Shown in pieces: positions 1 to 12,510 of a stretch of 41,313 nucleotides of DNA. This stretch comes from Mansonella perstans (lineage: Eukaryota; Nematoda; Chromadorea; Rhabditida; Onchocercidae): the NCBI GenBank assembly GCA_037074765.1, contig JBAMDO010000356.1, forward strand, positions 1 to 41,313, written 5' to 3'. Under the pieces are notes generated by a model that searched no databases, was not told where the DNA came from, and worked only from the letters and a program-made list of their open reading frames with translations. The position numbers and the translations under genes are program-made. How positions within the stretch are numbered: the first letter of the stretch is position 1; every line of letters starts with the position of its first letter.

Positions 1-873
1 TTTTTTTCTTTAAATATTAGTTCAATTTTATTTTATCAATCCCATTACAATTTATAGTAAACTTCATGTTTTAATAAATTTAAAAAGAAAAATTGAACTA
101 ATATTTTGCTACTTCAGTATTACTAGTGTTTATTAAATGAGATGATAGTTTAAAAATTATTAAACTCACTTTTTCACTTAAGCTTAATTAGAATTAAATT
201 AGCAATAAGCTTTTCCTTGCTATCATCATTTACTCAGCAATCTATAACTTTTCCTATCTTATCATATCTGTAATTATGTTAATCATATATGTTTTATCAT
301 ACTTATTGCAATATTTAATTTTATTTTATCATTAAATATCATTTGTGGTTTTCCAGAAATGCCAATGAAATTATTTCGATATAAACAGAATTCTCCGAGA
401 AAAAAATGAGGAAAAAAACTAATTGCTAATTCATAATTTATTGTGAAAAATTTTTTTTTTCTTACAATTCACGACAATAAATTAATTGCTGATTCATTTA
501 TCAATGAAGGAATTTTTTCGCACCCTTAATCGCATCATCATCTATCTATCTGATAGCGATTCTCAAACCCATTTATTCTCATTGTGATAACAATCAGTAC
601 TGTAAGGCGGGAGAGCAAAAACATTTCGGAACCATTAGATGTTGGATGAAATGAAAATTGCGGATCTACTGATAATGATGAAGTAAAAACTGCAGAACAG
701 TGATTGAATCCAATTCTTTTATAAGTGGATGGATTCATATATTGATAGGTGCAGAAAATAAAGTCTTACAAAGGAAGATTGCAAATACACGGACAAATTG
801 GTAGATGCTTTGAAAAATGATTAGATATTAGCAATAAACAAATGATTTACATATTGTAGATATGTTTCGCTAA

Positions 874-978
874 CATTTAGAAAATGATCGTATTGTAAAT
901 TTTTGGGAGTTAACAATACTGAAGAATAACATGGATGATTTGTCCGTTACTGTCAACGATGATGATTCAGAGAAGTGA
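874..978 (+). other. weak candidate terminal exon or coding relic
   Basis: Within a patch of higher GC (about 560-1115) the sequence 'taacatttag' ending at 880 resembles a nematode splice acceptor. It is followed by an open frame of about 32 codons ending in TGA at 976-978. The last part reads MDDLSVTVNDDDSEK, with balanced codon use unlike the flanks. AATAAA-like sequence lies further downstream, near 1208. No homology is recognised and the frame is short, so this may be chance or a decayed fragment. It is recorded because composition changes here. Confidence 0.15.
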
Positions 979-1361
979 TAACAAACAGAGAAGCGTGAAA
1001 TGTTTAAACATGACAACTTTTAAAATATTAGTGAAATAGAATCGTTACTTTGGATCAGGCAACATTACAAAATGACAACTGCGCAGTGAGGAATTGAAAA
1101 TATTTCTCAGCTGAACGTATCAAGTCTTTTTTATTTTTTTATCTGACATATTTTGAATTTTTTTTTTTTTTTTTTTCAACTAAAGAGAGTCGAAAGATAG
1201 GAAGTCAAAAATAAATTCGTCACCATACAGGGTTTAGTGATTCATCATATAATGACTATTTTGGCGAAACTGAAGCAATTTTTTGTACATATATGTATTT
1301 TGATTTGAATTTTATTGGAAAGGAAACTTCATGTAATTGGAAAATTGCAATCATTATTTCA

Positions 1362-1405
1362 AGTTATCTAATTTGTATTACAAAGTTATCTAATTTGTAT
1401 TACAA
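1362..1405. repeat. 22-bp tandem duplication
   Basis: The unit AGTTATCTAATTTGTATTAC plus AA occurs twice head to tail, at 1362-1383 and 1384-1405, with no mismatch. This is a simple recent slippage or duplication event in non-coding DNA. Confidence 0.9.
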
Positions 1406-1837
1406 AATATTGTCTATCATTGTTTATTGATTTCAACATTGTTTTTCTTTTTCAAAATTTTACATGAAATTGCTTCGGTACTTTTCAATTAGAAAAATTT
1501 TTTTGGCAATCTTTTTCCATTTTTTAATAGGCTTTTTACTTTCAAACTATTTTAATTGATGAAATTTACAAAAAAAGTTTACACTCGCATCTTATAACAT
1601 ATTACTTTTCCTCTTTCATATCATTCAAATACTTTCTATATATATATATATATATTTAATGATTACAAATTTTTTAGTGAATTATTTATTAAAGAACTTA
1701 AAAAAAAAGTTTACATCAGTTTTTGCTTTCTTGTTTTGTATTTTTATAACAAAATTAACTTCATAAAAAACCTTAACTTCTTATCATCATTTTGTTTCAC
1801 CAAGAAAAACTGCAGTAGCAAAATTTTAAAATGTTAA

Positions 1838-2005
1838 TCGAAAATGCTCGGTGATGAATTGCTATGCAAAATGCATGAATGTCCTTGTGCGAGACAAAGT
1901 GACATTGATAAAAAAAAAAATGGAACAATTATGATGACAGTGGATGACGATAATAATGATGAAGGAAAAGTTGTGAGGAATGATATTTCTCTCTCGAAAC
2001 CTTAA
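1838..2005 (+). other. short open frame, possible small ORF or exon
   Basis: An open frame follows a TAA at 1835 and runs to TAA at 2003-2005. From the ATG at 1844 it gives 53 residues beginning MLGDELLCKMHECPCARQSD and including the acidic run TVDDDNNDEGK. The local GC is visibly higher than the flanks, three cysteines lie close together, and the codons are not A/T-biased. There is no recognised domain or splice signal of good quality. An A11 run (1910-1920) sits in the frame, so one indel would break it. It could be a relic, a small peptide gene or chance. Confidence 0.15.
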
Positions 2006-3792
2006 ATGCTGTTTCAAAATTTTTTATCAGAATGATAAACAACGTCATTTTCATTTCTTTTGCATTTTTAAAATTCATAAATGCACTTGTCGAAAATGCA
2101 CAGGTTTTCTCTTAGCTTTCTTTTTTTCTGTTCTGTCTGTTTCGCTGGTCTGTGGTCGTTGTTTTTTTTTCATTTTGTTGCAAAACTTCAAAATTACTGA
2201 GAATTTGAAGAATTTTTAATTGATTCATGCTTGATATCATCACTAAAAAATAATTCATAATTGGATCTAAAAAAAAAGAAATTTTATTCTATGATCAATA
2301 ATTGTTTAAGGCATGAATTAATAAAAGTGTCTTTAAGGTGTGAATTTAATTCCAAAATAAATTAGAAATGTTTTGTTGAGCATTTACTATCTGCAAATTC
2401 ATTTTCACTTTTTTTTCAACATTTTAACAAATTTGGATAATACTAAAAGTAATTTATTGTTTTTTAGAAATTTAATTCATATTTAAAAATTAATAACTTT
2501 TTTATAACAATTAAAAAACAAGGAAAAGAAAAGTTTTTAATTAATTAATATTTGCAATTTTTTTAAAAAAATTTTCCTTTTTTTTTAGTTTTTTTCATCA
2601 TTTTCTCAATTTTCATTCATTCGAACTAAAAAACTACTAATTGTATTTTATTGTTTCAAGGCACTGTTTATAAATTTTCTTTTCTTTTTTTTTTTTTTTT
2701 TTTTTTTTTGAGGGAGAACACGATCGTTTAAAAACATTTGTTTTTAATTATGAAATTTAATTGGAAAAATTCATTGGCTAATTTTTTTTACTTTTTATTT
2801 ACCTAAAAGAAAATCATATCGAAGTATTTTCAAATGTGATAAATAAAAAAAAAAAGGAAGAATAGGCAGCGATTTAACTGTAACCGACTAACATAACTAA
2901 AACTAGAAAAAACTGGTTTTTTTAGTCAATATTATCACATTCAATAGATGATAACATAATATCACTACACCAATAAAGCAATAAATAGCAAACAGCTGCT
3001 GCCAGTGGTATTTACTTTATTTCTTGTTGGTTAATTAGGAAAAAAAAAATCCGGAATCATTACTCGTTTCGTTTTTCCCCCCTCACCTCTCCCCTCATAT
3101 TTATCTGCTTATTTCTTAAAGGCTAATTAAAATTCAACTTTTTCCTTTTTGTCTTTTTTCTTTTCATTTTTTCTTTTTGTTTGTTTACTTATATATTTGT
3201 TAATCTATTCATAATTTTTTTCCTTTACATATTTCACAACATCCGAAAATTTGATGATAATTAGAATTTAAAAGCAAAAAATTTCTAATTTATTGCTAAT
3301 TTTTTAAATTTGTCAACTAATTTAACCAACATACTTTCGATATGGAAGCATAGAAAAATTCAATTATTCGATTTCAATTTCAAATTAACTTCAACAATAC
3401 TTCATTTTTATTTTATCCAACAATATCATTGTAGGCCAATAATAATAAATTGATGAAGTTAATATAATATAATCTTAATCTTAATCTTAAATATCTTAAT
3501 ATAAATGCTTGAGGTCTGTAATATAAATGTTTGAACGAACAAATTGATTTTCTGTTATTTGCAAAAAGGCTTATCTTTTATTCTTATTGTTAATATTATC
3601 CATATCCTACGAATAAGATTAATTTTAATAATCTCTCATAAAATTGTGATAATATCAAAAATTACGATTGCAATTAATTTACTTTATAGTAACATTCCTA
3701 ACTAACAAATAAGTGATGAGATGAAAATTTTGTGTGATACACTTTTTATGAAAATGAAATAATTTGAAATATTAAGCAATAGTGGTGAGAAA

Positions 3793-4180
3793 TTAAAAAA
3801 AAAAGATAGTAAAATTGGAAAAGTTATATTGCTAGCAGAAAGACTGGATGAAATAAAAAAGCAATTTTTTAGCGCATTTTCTTTAGATTTCTTATAAAGC
3901 CACAAATGTAATGTTATATTGCTTCTCTCTTTAAAGAGTTGGTGTTCCACATTTATTTATTACTAAATTTTTGTCAAGCTTTTAAAATTCGACCAAAGTT
4001 CAAAAAATATGCTTATTACTTTCTATTTCACTAATTCATTTCTCGTATGTAATTTCAATTTCTATTTACATGTGTGTTTCTTTTTTTATGCATATTGAAT
4101 ATTGTGTAATAAGTCTTTTTTTAATTTCATAATTTTATATGTTCTAAATTATTGAATATGTATCCTAAATTATTCGAATT
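3793..4180. repeat. diverged ~400-bp direct repeat, copy 1
   Basis: This stretch aligns along its whole length with 4873-5256. Shared landmarks in the same order are 'attgctagcagaaa', 'ttttttagcgcat', 'gaagccacaaa' (here 'aaagccacaaa'), 'cacatttatttattac', 'caagcttttaaaatt', 'atgtaatttcaatttctatt', 'tacatgtgtgtt', 'attgaatattgtgt' and 'tatgtatcctaaattatt'. Differences are scattered substitutions and small indels, so the duplication is old. Neither copy has a long open frame. Confidence 0.85.
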
Positions 4181-4872
4181 ACTTGAATTATTTTCTTTTT
4201 TTTTTGGTTGTCAATCGTATAACATTCACATGCAAGTAGTAACAATGAAGTAATGTCTATGAACAATAATTTTTTATTCAGTTATTCGATCTAAATGTTT
4301 CCTTTTTTTTTGTTGATAGCAATGATATATCGGGCAAATTGAAATGATGGAAGTAAGTAGTGATATTAAAAAAACAACTAACTAAATAGCAAATGATATA
4401 TTTCTCGTCCTTCAATTTCTTTTTTTTTTTTTTTTTGGTATTATGATTCATTTTCAACAAATGATTAAATGGTTGGACAAGTGAATAACAATTGGTGATA
4501 TATTCTTACGTTTTCTGTGAGTTATAATAGTAGAATTTTTACGTTATTATAACAAATAATAATACAGATGATAATAGCATTCTTTGTATTTTTATAATGT
4601 TAATAATATAGTGATAATAATAGCATCATTACAGATGATAACATATATATATATATATATATGGGTAGAAATGTTTTAATTTTGTTTTAAAAGTATAAAG
4701 ATAAGCAGAGAAAAAAAAAGGATTTGAATGAAATTGAATGACTTTAAATTTGTTTTGTACCGTTGTGAATTCACTATTAATTTTTCATCATTAAATTAAA
4801 CATTTTTTTTATTTCCTTTAAATTGCTGGATCATTTTCAAATCCAATTTTATTACTTCTGGTTTTTTTTTTT
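4181..4872. other. A/T-rich spacer between the two direct repeats
   Basis: Non-coding sequence separating the two copies of the ~400-bp repeat. It holds a T17-class run near 4421-4437, a (TA)n run near 4643-4661 and repeated 'gataataatag' motifs. No gene is seen. Confidence 0.7.
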
Positions 4873-5256
4873 GAAAAAAAAGATAGTTAAATTGGAAAAT
4901 TTATATTGCTAGCAGAAAAGAGTGGATGGAATAAAAAAAAGAATTTTTTAGCGCATCTTCAAATTTCTCATGAAGCCACAAAAGTAATTTTATATTCTTC
5001 CCCTCTCTGGAGAAATGTTTCACATTTATTTATTACAAAATTTTTGTTTTCCCAAGCTTTTAAAATTTGATCTAAGATAAAAAAAAAATGCTTATTGTTT
5101 TCTATTTTACTAATTCATTCCTCATATGTAATTTCAATTTCTATTTACATGTGTGTTTTTTTTTGTGCCTATTGAATATTGTGTTAATAGACTTTTTTTT
5201 ATTTCATAATTCTATATGTTCTAAATTATTGATTATGTATCCTAAATTATTTGATT
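4873..5256. repeat. diverged ~400-bp direct repeat, copy 2
   Basis: Second copy of the element at 3793-4180, same orientation, offset about 1.08 kb. It could be a local segmental duplication or two insertions of a dispersed non-autonomous element. I see no clear terminal inverted repeats or target-site duplications, so no transposon class is assigned. Confidence 0.85.
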
Positions 5257-5588
5257 TTTTTTTTCTATTTAATAATTTCATAATTTAATTAAGCACAAAT
5301 TTTTAAAATTGCACGATAAATTTTTAAAATGTATGCGTCATGCCTTTTAAAGTAAATTAATAATTTTTGAAGATTTCTGATTGTTTCCAAAAAAAACCAC
5401 TCAAAGATTGGTTAATTGATAAATTTTAATGACATTGCGGAAAGGTAAAGAAAAAAAAAAGGAGAAAAAAGAAACTGAAATTGTTATTGAAATATATATA
5501 TTTAACTTTGAGCACTTTTTTTTTTCAAATATTACATTAATATTTTCTATTATGTTTAAAAATTTTTAAATTCTGAAAATTTAAATTT

Positions 5589-5613
5589 AAAAGTTCAAAA
5601 ATTTTGAACTTTT
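5589..5613. repeat. palindrome, 12-bp arms, 1-nt spacer
   Basis: AAAAGTTCAAAA at 5589-5600 is followed, after one A, by its exact reverse complement TTTTGAACTTTT at 5602-5613. It lies in A/T-rich DNA where short palindromes are common, so function is not implied. Confidence 0.9.
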
Positions 5614-6763
5614 TGAAAATTTTCAATTTCTATAAAAAAAGACTTAAACAGAAAAAATAAAGATTTTTATTGTCCTCATTTTGAACAATTTTTTTGGAAA
5701 AAATGAGATTTACAGATATCTGAAAAATTTGCATGGTGTTAAAATTAATCAAATGTCAACGACATTTTTACCATTGACAATTATTCAATTTCATTCTTTT
5801 TTTTCTTGCTCTATCATTTTCAATCATGTTTTATTCTGTCTTAAAATTAGTAGCATCGTTCTTTTCCTCTTTTGAAACATGTCTTTTGTTTTTTTCATTC
5901 AATTAAAATATATTTGTTCGTTAATTGTTTCATTTGTTAGTATTACTTTTTTCCTTTTTTTTTTTTTATTTTTTTATTTTTTTTAAAATATTACAATTGT
6001 TTGGTTATTGCTGTTCCTCTGTTTAAAATCCGTTTGGTTACTTTTGTTATTAAGTTACATTTTTTCATAGCTTCTCTCATTGCATTTCATTTTTTTTTCA
6101 TAATTTTTTCAATCGATGATATTCTCGGAAACAAAAAAAAAAACTTTTCAGCAAAATAATTCTTTGCAATATTTGTAAGAAATAATTGGAAAAGATCAAA
6201 AAATAGCACTTTCTATTTTACTTTCTCTCTTCAATAATCTTAAAAAGAATTATAAATTACATTCTAACGTTTACATTTTTGTACTTTCGCTAATTTTTCT
6301 TTTTTTTTTCGCTTTTTTTCAAACTAAATAAAATGAAAGTAGTAAGAAAGGAGAAAGTAAAAAATGAAAAATGAATAAGTAAAAATGCTTCTTATAGAAA
6401 AAAAAAATTATTTTCCAATTTATTTTTAAATGATTTATCATTTTCTTTCTATCTTATTTATTTTATCTTTCTTTCTTTCTCTCTCTTTCTCTGTTTTGGT
6501 ATTTCAGTTTTTTTTTTTTTTTCTCATATAAATGGTATATATAAAATGTATCGTAAAAAATAAAATTATAGATTTATAAAATAAATCTCAATTTTTTAAT
6601 GCATTTTTTTTCTTTTTTTTTTTTTTTTTTTCAAAACTTACTATTATTTTATTGAAAGTAATTTTATTTTAAAAATTTTTCTCAAAGATAATAAATTTTT
6701 GAAATGAAAGATAAAATTGACTGAATGTAAAATTTTAATATATATATACGCATTTATTTATTC

Positions 6764-6801
6764 AGTCATATTATTACTGCTATGGTAGTAATAATATGAC
6801 T
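6764..6801. repeat. perfect hairpin, 15-bp arms, 8-nt loop
   Basis: AGTCATATTATTACT at 6764-6778 and its exact reverse complement AGTAATAATATGACT at 6787-6801 flank the 8-nt loop GCTATGGT. Fifteen uninterrupted pairs is unusual even in A/T-rich DNA. It could be a cruciform, a fold in an intron transcript or the relic of a small inverted-repeat element. It is too short for a typical microRNA precursor. Confidence 0.9.
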
Positions 6802-8387
6802 ATTATTATGCATAAAAATATTAGTGCTGCGGAAGGGAAAAAAGTTAAAATTTTTGGGAACGTGAAAACAGGGACAAGGTTAAATTTAAAACATATGCAT
6901 GTATATTGAATGTGTTTATTATACCAGGAAAAATTCATTGTTGAAATTTTTAAAAACGTTTAAAAAACATTTCTTATATATATTCATATAATAAATGACG
7001 ATATTTTTATGTGACAAAATTTCGCAAAAAAAAAAAAAAATGGCAATGAAACAGAAAAAAGCAAAAAGAAATCAAAAAAGAGAGAGGGAGAAAGAAAAGG
7101 AAAAAAAAAAGATACATCAATCTTTTCAACAATTTTCATTCTCAATGCAAAACTTTTTCTGATACATATGGCAATGTTTTTTGTTTATTTTAGAAAAAAA
7201 ATGAAACGAATTGAAAATAAATTTAATTTTTGTTTTATTGTTGATATTAAAAAACAAATAGAAATTTTATTGAAATTTTTATATGAAATTAATTTGTATT
7301 TCAATAATTATCACAACAGTATTGAAAAAGTTTATTAATTATGAGATGTTGTATGAATCATCAGACTGAATGGTCTTTAACAAAAAGCAAATTAAGTACT
7401 TTCAATTATCATTCAGTGCAATTCATCTTTGTTAATTGATGATTTTTTAATAGTAATAACAATAATAATAAAAAGAAAGTGATATTATTTTTATTAAAAA
7501 TAATGTTTATCGATAACTTTTTTTTTTTTTTTTTTTTTTATTTTTTACAATTAAACAAAATTTTAGAAAGGAAAAAACGAATTAGATTTTATGAAGTAAT
7601 TTTAACATTCGTTTTTAACTTTTTCAATTAGTTCCTATTCTATTACTTCACCCATCATTTGTCAGATAACAAAAAACAGTTGTTATCAGTGATAATATCT
7701 CCCATTTTTCTTTCTGTCTTTCTCTCTTTCTCATCAATTTTTTTTTCCTATTTAAAATCAGATACTGGATCTGTATTTGTAGCTTTCCTTTCTTTCTTTA
7801 TTTTTTTTTTCTATTGCACATTTCAATTCATTCATTTCATTTAATTCATTTTCATTCTTCAACTCATTTATTTTCATTCTAATTTCATGTCATTTCATGA
7901 TTGAAAATTCATTATTTAGAGTAAATAATAATTTTATTGCTAATTGTTTGCATTATTCATTTTCGATATTTAAGTTTAATAGTTAAATACCAAAAGAAAA
8001 AAAATTGAAAAAAAAAACAAAAAATAAAGTAGTAAAAGAAAAGAAATGAAAAGATGAAAATTTATTTTGTTTTTTTTTTTTTTTGTCAAATAATTTTAAT
8101 TTTAATTAAAAAAAAAAACTTTATAATGTAAAATATGAAATGATTTAAAATAAAATTTCAAACTATCAATCAATAATAATTATAATAAAATAAAATTTAA
8201 TCTATGAATAAAATGTTTGCGAAATAAAAAATCAATAATAGCAAAATATATGTACTTGTTTTTTTTTTTTTTTTTCCTGGTATATGTATATTATATAGAA
8301 TTTAATCAATTCCAATATATACATGTAAAATTTCTAAACATTATATGTAATCAATTACTACAATCTGTATGTATGCATTTTATTTAT

Positions 8388-8561
8388 TTACAAAGTGCTC
8401 CGTGCATTCACTAAACCTGGAATGGCTTTTTCAGTGCACGTATTATTATAGCAGTGTATGTATTCTCGAGTCTCTCTACATGCACTATTTATTCCTTTAG
8501 TCCCTTTCATTATCCAATCGATCGCGCAATGAATCACAACAACTAACGGAAATTCTCCTAT
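8388..8561 (-). CDS. candidate terminal exon of an unknown minus-strand gene
   Basis: On the minus strand an open frame ends in TAA at 8390-8388. The local sequence is clearly richer in G+C than its flanks. Reading from just after a possible acceptor ('gcaaattcag', AG at 8563-8562) gives about 57 residues starting IGEFPLVVVIHCAIDWIM, containing the cysteine-bearing stretch CRETREYIHCYNNTC and ending GLVNARSTL. Composition is protein-like and not the Phe/Ile/Lys/Asn mix of chance frames here. AATAAA-type sequence follows the stop almost at once. No upstream partner exon or family was identified. It could be a nested or neighbouring gene, a relic or chance. Confidence 0.25.
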   Translation of the reverse strand: MGEFPLVVVIHCAIDWIMKGTKGINSACRETREYIHCYNNTCTEKAIPGLVNARSTL

Positions 8562-9151
8562 CTGAATTTGCAAATTTAAAAATTTATAATTGATTTATTA
8601 CTTATTAGTTTTTCATTCAATGAAATATTTCCGTCCTTTTCAATTTCTGATTTTTTTTTTTTTTTTAAAATATTAAACTTTTTTTCTTTCCCTTTATTCT
8701 TTTTCTCCTCTTCGCAACCTTTTCGCATCATTCCTCTCCTCATTCATATACACTTTTCTACATTTTATATTATTAAAAAAAAAAAGAAAAATTTGTTAAT
8801 TTCTATTTTATATTTTTTATTTCATTTATTTATTTTTTTAACATGTCAAAAATTTGTCAAATTTTTTCCTTTTTTTTTTTATTTTCAATTCAAGCAATGC
8901 TTTTGTTCCATTTAATTTTTTAGCTTTAATTTTATTTATTGAAAAATTAAAAAAAAAAAAATTTCCTATTTGATAGTTTAAAATACTTTCAGAATTTATT
9001 TATGGGAAATTTTTATGCATAAATCATACAAAAGGATTTGTCGAAATTTTTATTTAATTTGAAATTAAAAGTTTTTTTCTTTTTGTAATTTTGAAACTAA
9101 AAATTATTTCGAAATATAAAATTTTCAAAGATTTGACGCATTTTGACAGTT

Positions 9152-9175
9152 ACATTAATTTGTTCAAATTAATGT
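9152..9175. repeat. inverted repeat, 11-bp arms, 2-nt loop
   Basis: ACATTAATTTG at 9152-9162 is followed after TT by its exact reverse complement CAAATTAATGT at 9165-9175. No associated gene or terminator context is visible. Confidence 0.9.
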
Positions 9176-11371
9176 GAAAGTGCCGATTTATCGAGCAGTA
9201 AATTATTTCAATAAATTCCACTCATTCGGATTGTGAATAATTTGAATCTCTTTTATGTAAAAATATCAACGTTTAATGTGTGAATTTAATTTTATTATTT
9301 AATGAAATTTCTTCACAATTTTTCTTAAATTCAAAATTAAGTAATTACCATGTTGGATTTCATAAGCATTCATACTTTATGCAAAGTTTTTATGAATGTA
9401 GAAAATGTTAATTTTAACAAAATTATGATAGGCAGAATGATCTTTGAAGTTGAATTATAAAGGAATTTAATTATTTACTCAAGTGTTAATGATATAAGAA
9501 GAAGTATTATAAGCGTTAATTACGTTATCACAATAAGCCATTTTATAATTTGAATACAATTTTTTAATTTGAATACAATTATTTGTACGAAGTAATTCTG
9601 TCTTATATAATTTAAATTATGAAATTGTGCAAATGGTTTATCATAAAAATTACATACCGTCAAACATTGAGTATTTTAAATGTTTTCAGATTTTAAATAT
9701 TTTAATGGAATTTACAAGTTTCTTTGTTTGATTTAAATATGAAAAATGTCACAAACAATCGATAGTTGGTAAAGATGATAATTATGTGACAGCTCTCATT
9801 CAGGTCATTCCATTGCATTTATCGAAAATTTTATTTCAGCATTTCCCCTTTCACTTGATTTGTATGATTTCAAATTGACTAATGATTTGCACCAAGTTAT
9901 TATCTAAAACTTAACTTTAAAGAAACTTTTGCTTCAAAGATCCTTTTTTAGAGCTTTAAAAATTTAAAGTTTAAAATCTCTTAAGATTGAGGTTTTCTTT
10001 CCTTCCTATGCTCTTTTTTTTTTTTTTTTTTTTGAAATTTTACAAGCATAAAATTTAAATTAAGACAACAGCAGTTTATTCCACTAATTACAGATCTAAA
10101 TTTTAATTCACCATTTATTTAATTTATCATTTTTTTTAGTAATTCCATTTCTTTAATATCAACTTTTATTTATTAACTCTCAAATGCATTTATTTACATC
10201 TCTAATTTAACTAATTCTTTTAGGATCAAATTATCTCATGAACTTTTCCCATTATTTCTCATTATTTCAACGATCAAATTTAATTTTTGTAAAATTTCAA
10301 AATTTTTTCATGTTTAAAAAATTTTTCACATTTAAGAATTTTTCTGTAATTTGTATTTGTATTTATTTCTCCATCATCAGTAATGATTTAAAAAAAAAAA
10401 AAAAAAAAAATGAAAATTGTCGGTCAAAAATTTCGTTGAAGCTTTTTATATTGCAATATTTAATGTGTTACTTTTTTTTTTTCCAAATTAGTGTTTAATC
10501 TATGTTTTACGTAATTTGAATGATTAACGATGTATAACATTTCATAGCCTATAGCAGCTATAGGATGAAAGCAGCCTAATTTTATTATGATTGATATAAC
10601 AAGCCTAATAGAAATGAAGCTTTAAAAGTTTTTTGATTGTTCATCCGTATTCTCATTATGCACTGAAAAGGCCTCTAATTGAGAAGTGAGTGAGTGAGCA
10701 CACACTGAAAATTAATGCATTTATTTACTTAAAGCTTTTTGTCTGGATGAATTTGAAATTTGAATAACAAATTAAAATTTTCCCACATGAAATTTTAAAA
10801 AATATTTAAAATTTGAATTAAAATTTTAAATATTTATAAGGAATCAATTTTTCTCTTTTTTTTTAAAAAACTTCTTCGAAAAGTTTTTTTTTTTGAAGGT
10901 TTTCTTTTTCAAAAAACTTTTTTGAAAAGTTCTTTCTTTTAAAAATTTTTTGAAAAGTTTTTTTTTTTTCTTTCAATGATATTTCTTATTTTTACTTTCA
11001 TTTCAAATTTTTTATTTTAATTTTAAAAAATAAAATTTGCAAATAAATTCATTGCATAAAAAATTTATCTTTTTCTCTTTTCATTTTTTTCATTGCAAAA
11101 AAAAAGAGAAATTAGAATTGACCAATGATATTTTGATTGGTCAACTTTTTACACTTTTTAAAATAAAATCTATCAATTTTTCATTGAAACATATTTGTAT
11201 TTCTGATTCGATTATCTTATAGTTCAGAAAGAATTTAAAGAGAAACATTAAACAAAGCAAAAAATAGACAATTTTTTAAACATTAAAGCTGCAGTTCGAT
11301 TGAATGCTTCAGTTAGTTTGTATAGTTTAAAAAAAAAAAGTTTAAATGATATGTAGGAAATGCCATCTTAG

Positions 11372-11454
11372 CTCCTCTTTTCTTCTCCTCTCTTCTCTTC
11401 TCTCCTCTTCTCTTCTCTTCTCTTCACTTCCTTTTTTGTCTCTTCTCTCCTCTC
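11372..11454. repeat. CT-rich pyrimidine tract
   Basis: Imperfect repeats of TCTTC/TCTCC make an almost pure pyrimidine strand of about 80 bp. Such tracts can form triplex or slipped structures. No function can be assigned from sequence alone. Confidence 0.85.
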
Positions 11455-12430
11455 ATCATTATCACCACTAACATATGTTCAGTGCAGTTCTGAACATTTT
11501 ACAAAATTTTAGAAATGAATAAATTTTCTTTTTTCTCCATTGATTCATTCGTCTCGCTACAATTACACAAAAAGAATTGAAATTGAATCATTTTTGTTGT
11601 CACAAAAATAAATTAAATTTTGATAAATTATTATTGATTAATTTGAAAAGATAAAATTGAAAATGAAAAAAAAAAAAAATTATTGAAATTATTAATTTAA
11701 TTTTATTGAAATTATTAATTTAATTGTTTAAAACAATTTCATTTTACAAAAAAATGAAATGATCATTTGAAAAATTTTTTGTTAAAAATTAAATTATATA
11801 TTTTTTATCGTTTTCTCTCACTCACTTTATTCTCACTCTCTCTCCATTACATTCTCTCACCGTTCCCTCACCATTTCTTTTCTGAATTGTTGAAAAAACA
11901 TTTTAAATTTCGAAAGTAGCAGTGCTTCAGTCCACAGTTTTTTTTTTTGTTGTCTCTATGTGTCTTTGTTGTATTATTTAACATTCATTTTAGGAATGAT
12001 ATCATTTTTCATTTTCTTATTTCCATTCCAATTTAAATTTTCCATTTGATATGTTTCGTTTTTCACTTCACAAATATACGTCTTTGTCTTTTTGTATCGA
12101 AAGAAAAAAGAAATTAAGCAAATAAAAAAATAAAAACAAAATTAAGCAAATAAAATTTTAATATATTCAAAACAATTCTTTTCTTTTTTCCTCTACTTTT
12201 CTTCATTTTTTCGCCTACTTTCTTCAAAAGTGCATTTTTTTTTTTTTTTTTTTTTTTTTGAAAAATCACGAAATGTTTTTTTTTTGAAATAAAATTAACA
12301 GAACAAGTAATATTACCGTCATTTAGCTATTGTATTTCTCATAATACAATATAACATATGAAATAATTAATCAGTTAGGTTTCTCTCATCCAGCTAATTT
12401 GTGATCATTTCTGATTCATGTTTTAATTCG

Positions 12431-12510
12431 TGCCTTCAATGATTTCTCCATACCTTCAATGATTTCTCCATACCTTCAATGATTTCTTCGTGCCTTCAAT
12501 GATTTCTTAT
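12431..12510. repeat. 20-bp tandem repeat, four copies
   Basis: CCTTCAATGATTTCTCCATA-type units start at 12433, 12453, 12473 and 12493. The copies differ mainly in the last few bases (CCATA versus TCGTG versus TTATG). Confidence 0.9.

Larger units (their letters stand above)
1..3792. other. A/T-rich non-coding DNA (intergenic or intron)
   Basis: Very A/T-rich sequence with frequent stops in all frames and many poly-T/poly-A tracts, the longest being the T run around 2683-2709. It contains a 22-bp tandem duplication (1362-1405), a short (TA)n run near 1639-1656 and a TTAATC-type hexanucleotide run near 3470-3500. Two patches of higher GC (about 560-1115 and 1800-2005) stand out and are listed separately. 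I see no convincing exon chain, promoter or RNA gene. Whether this is upstream intergenic DNA or a long intron of the plus-strand gene at 15.67 kb cannot be decided here. Confidence 0.7.
5257..8387. other. A/T-rich non-coding DNA
   Basis: No supported gene. The stretch contains a near-perfect palindrome (5589-5613), a CT-rich pyrimidine tract around 6458-6495, a strong hairpin (6764-6801), and long homopolymers near 6608-6631 (T), 7027-7040 (A) and 7519-7540 (T). Open frames present are made of A/T-rich codons (Phe, Ile, Lys, Asn, Leu) and look like chance. Confidence 0.7.
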
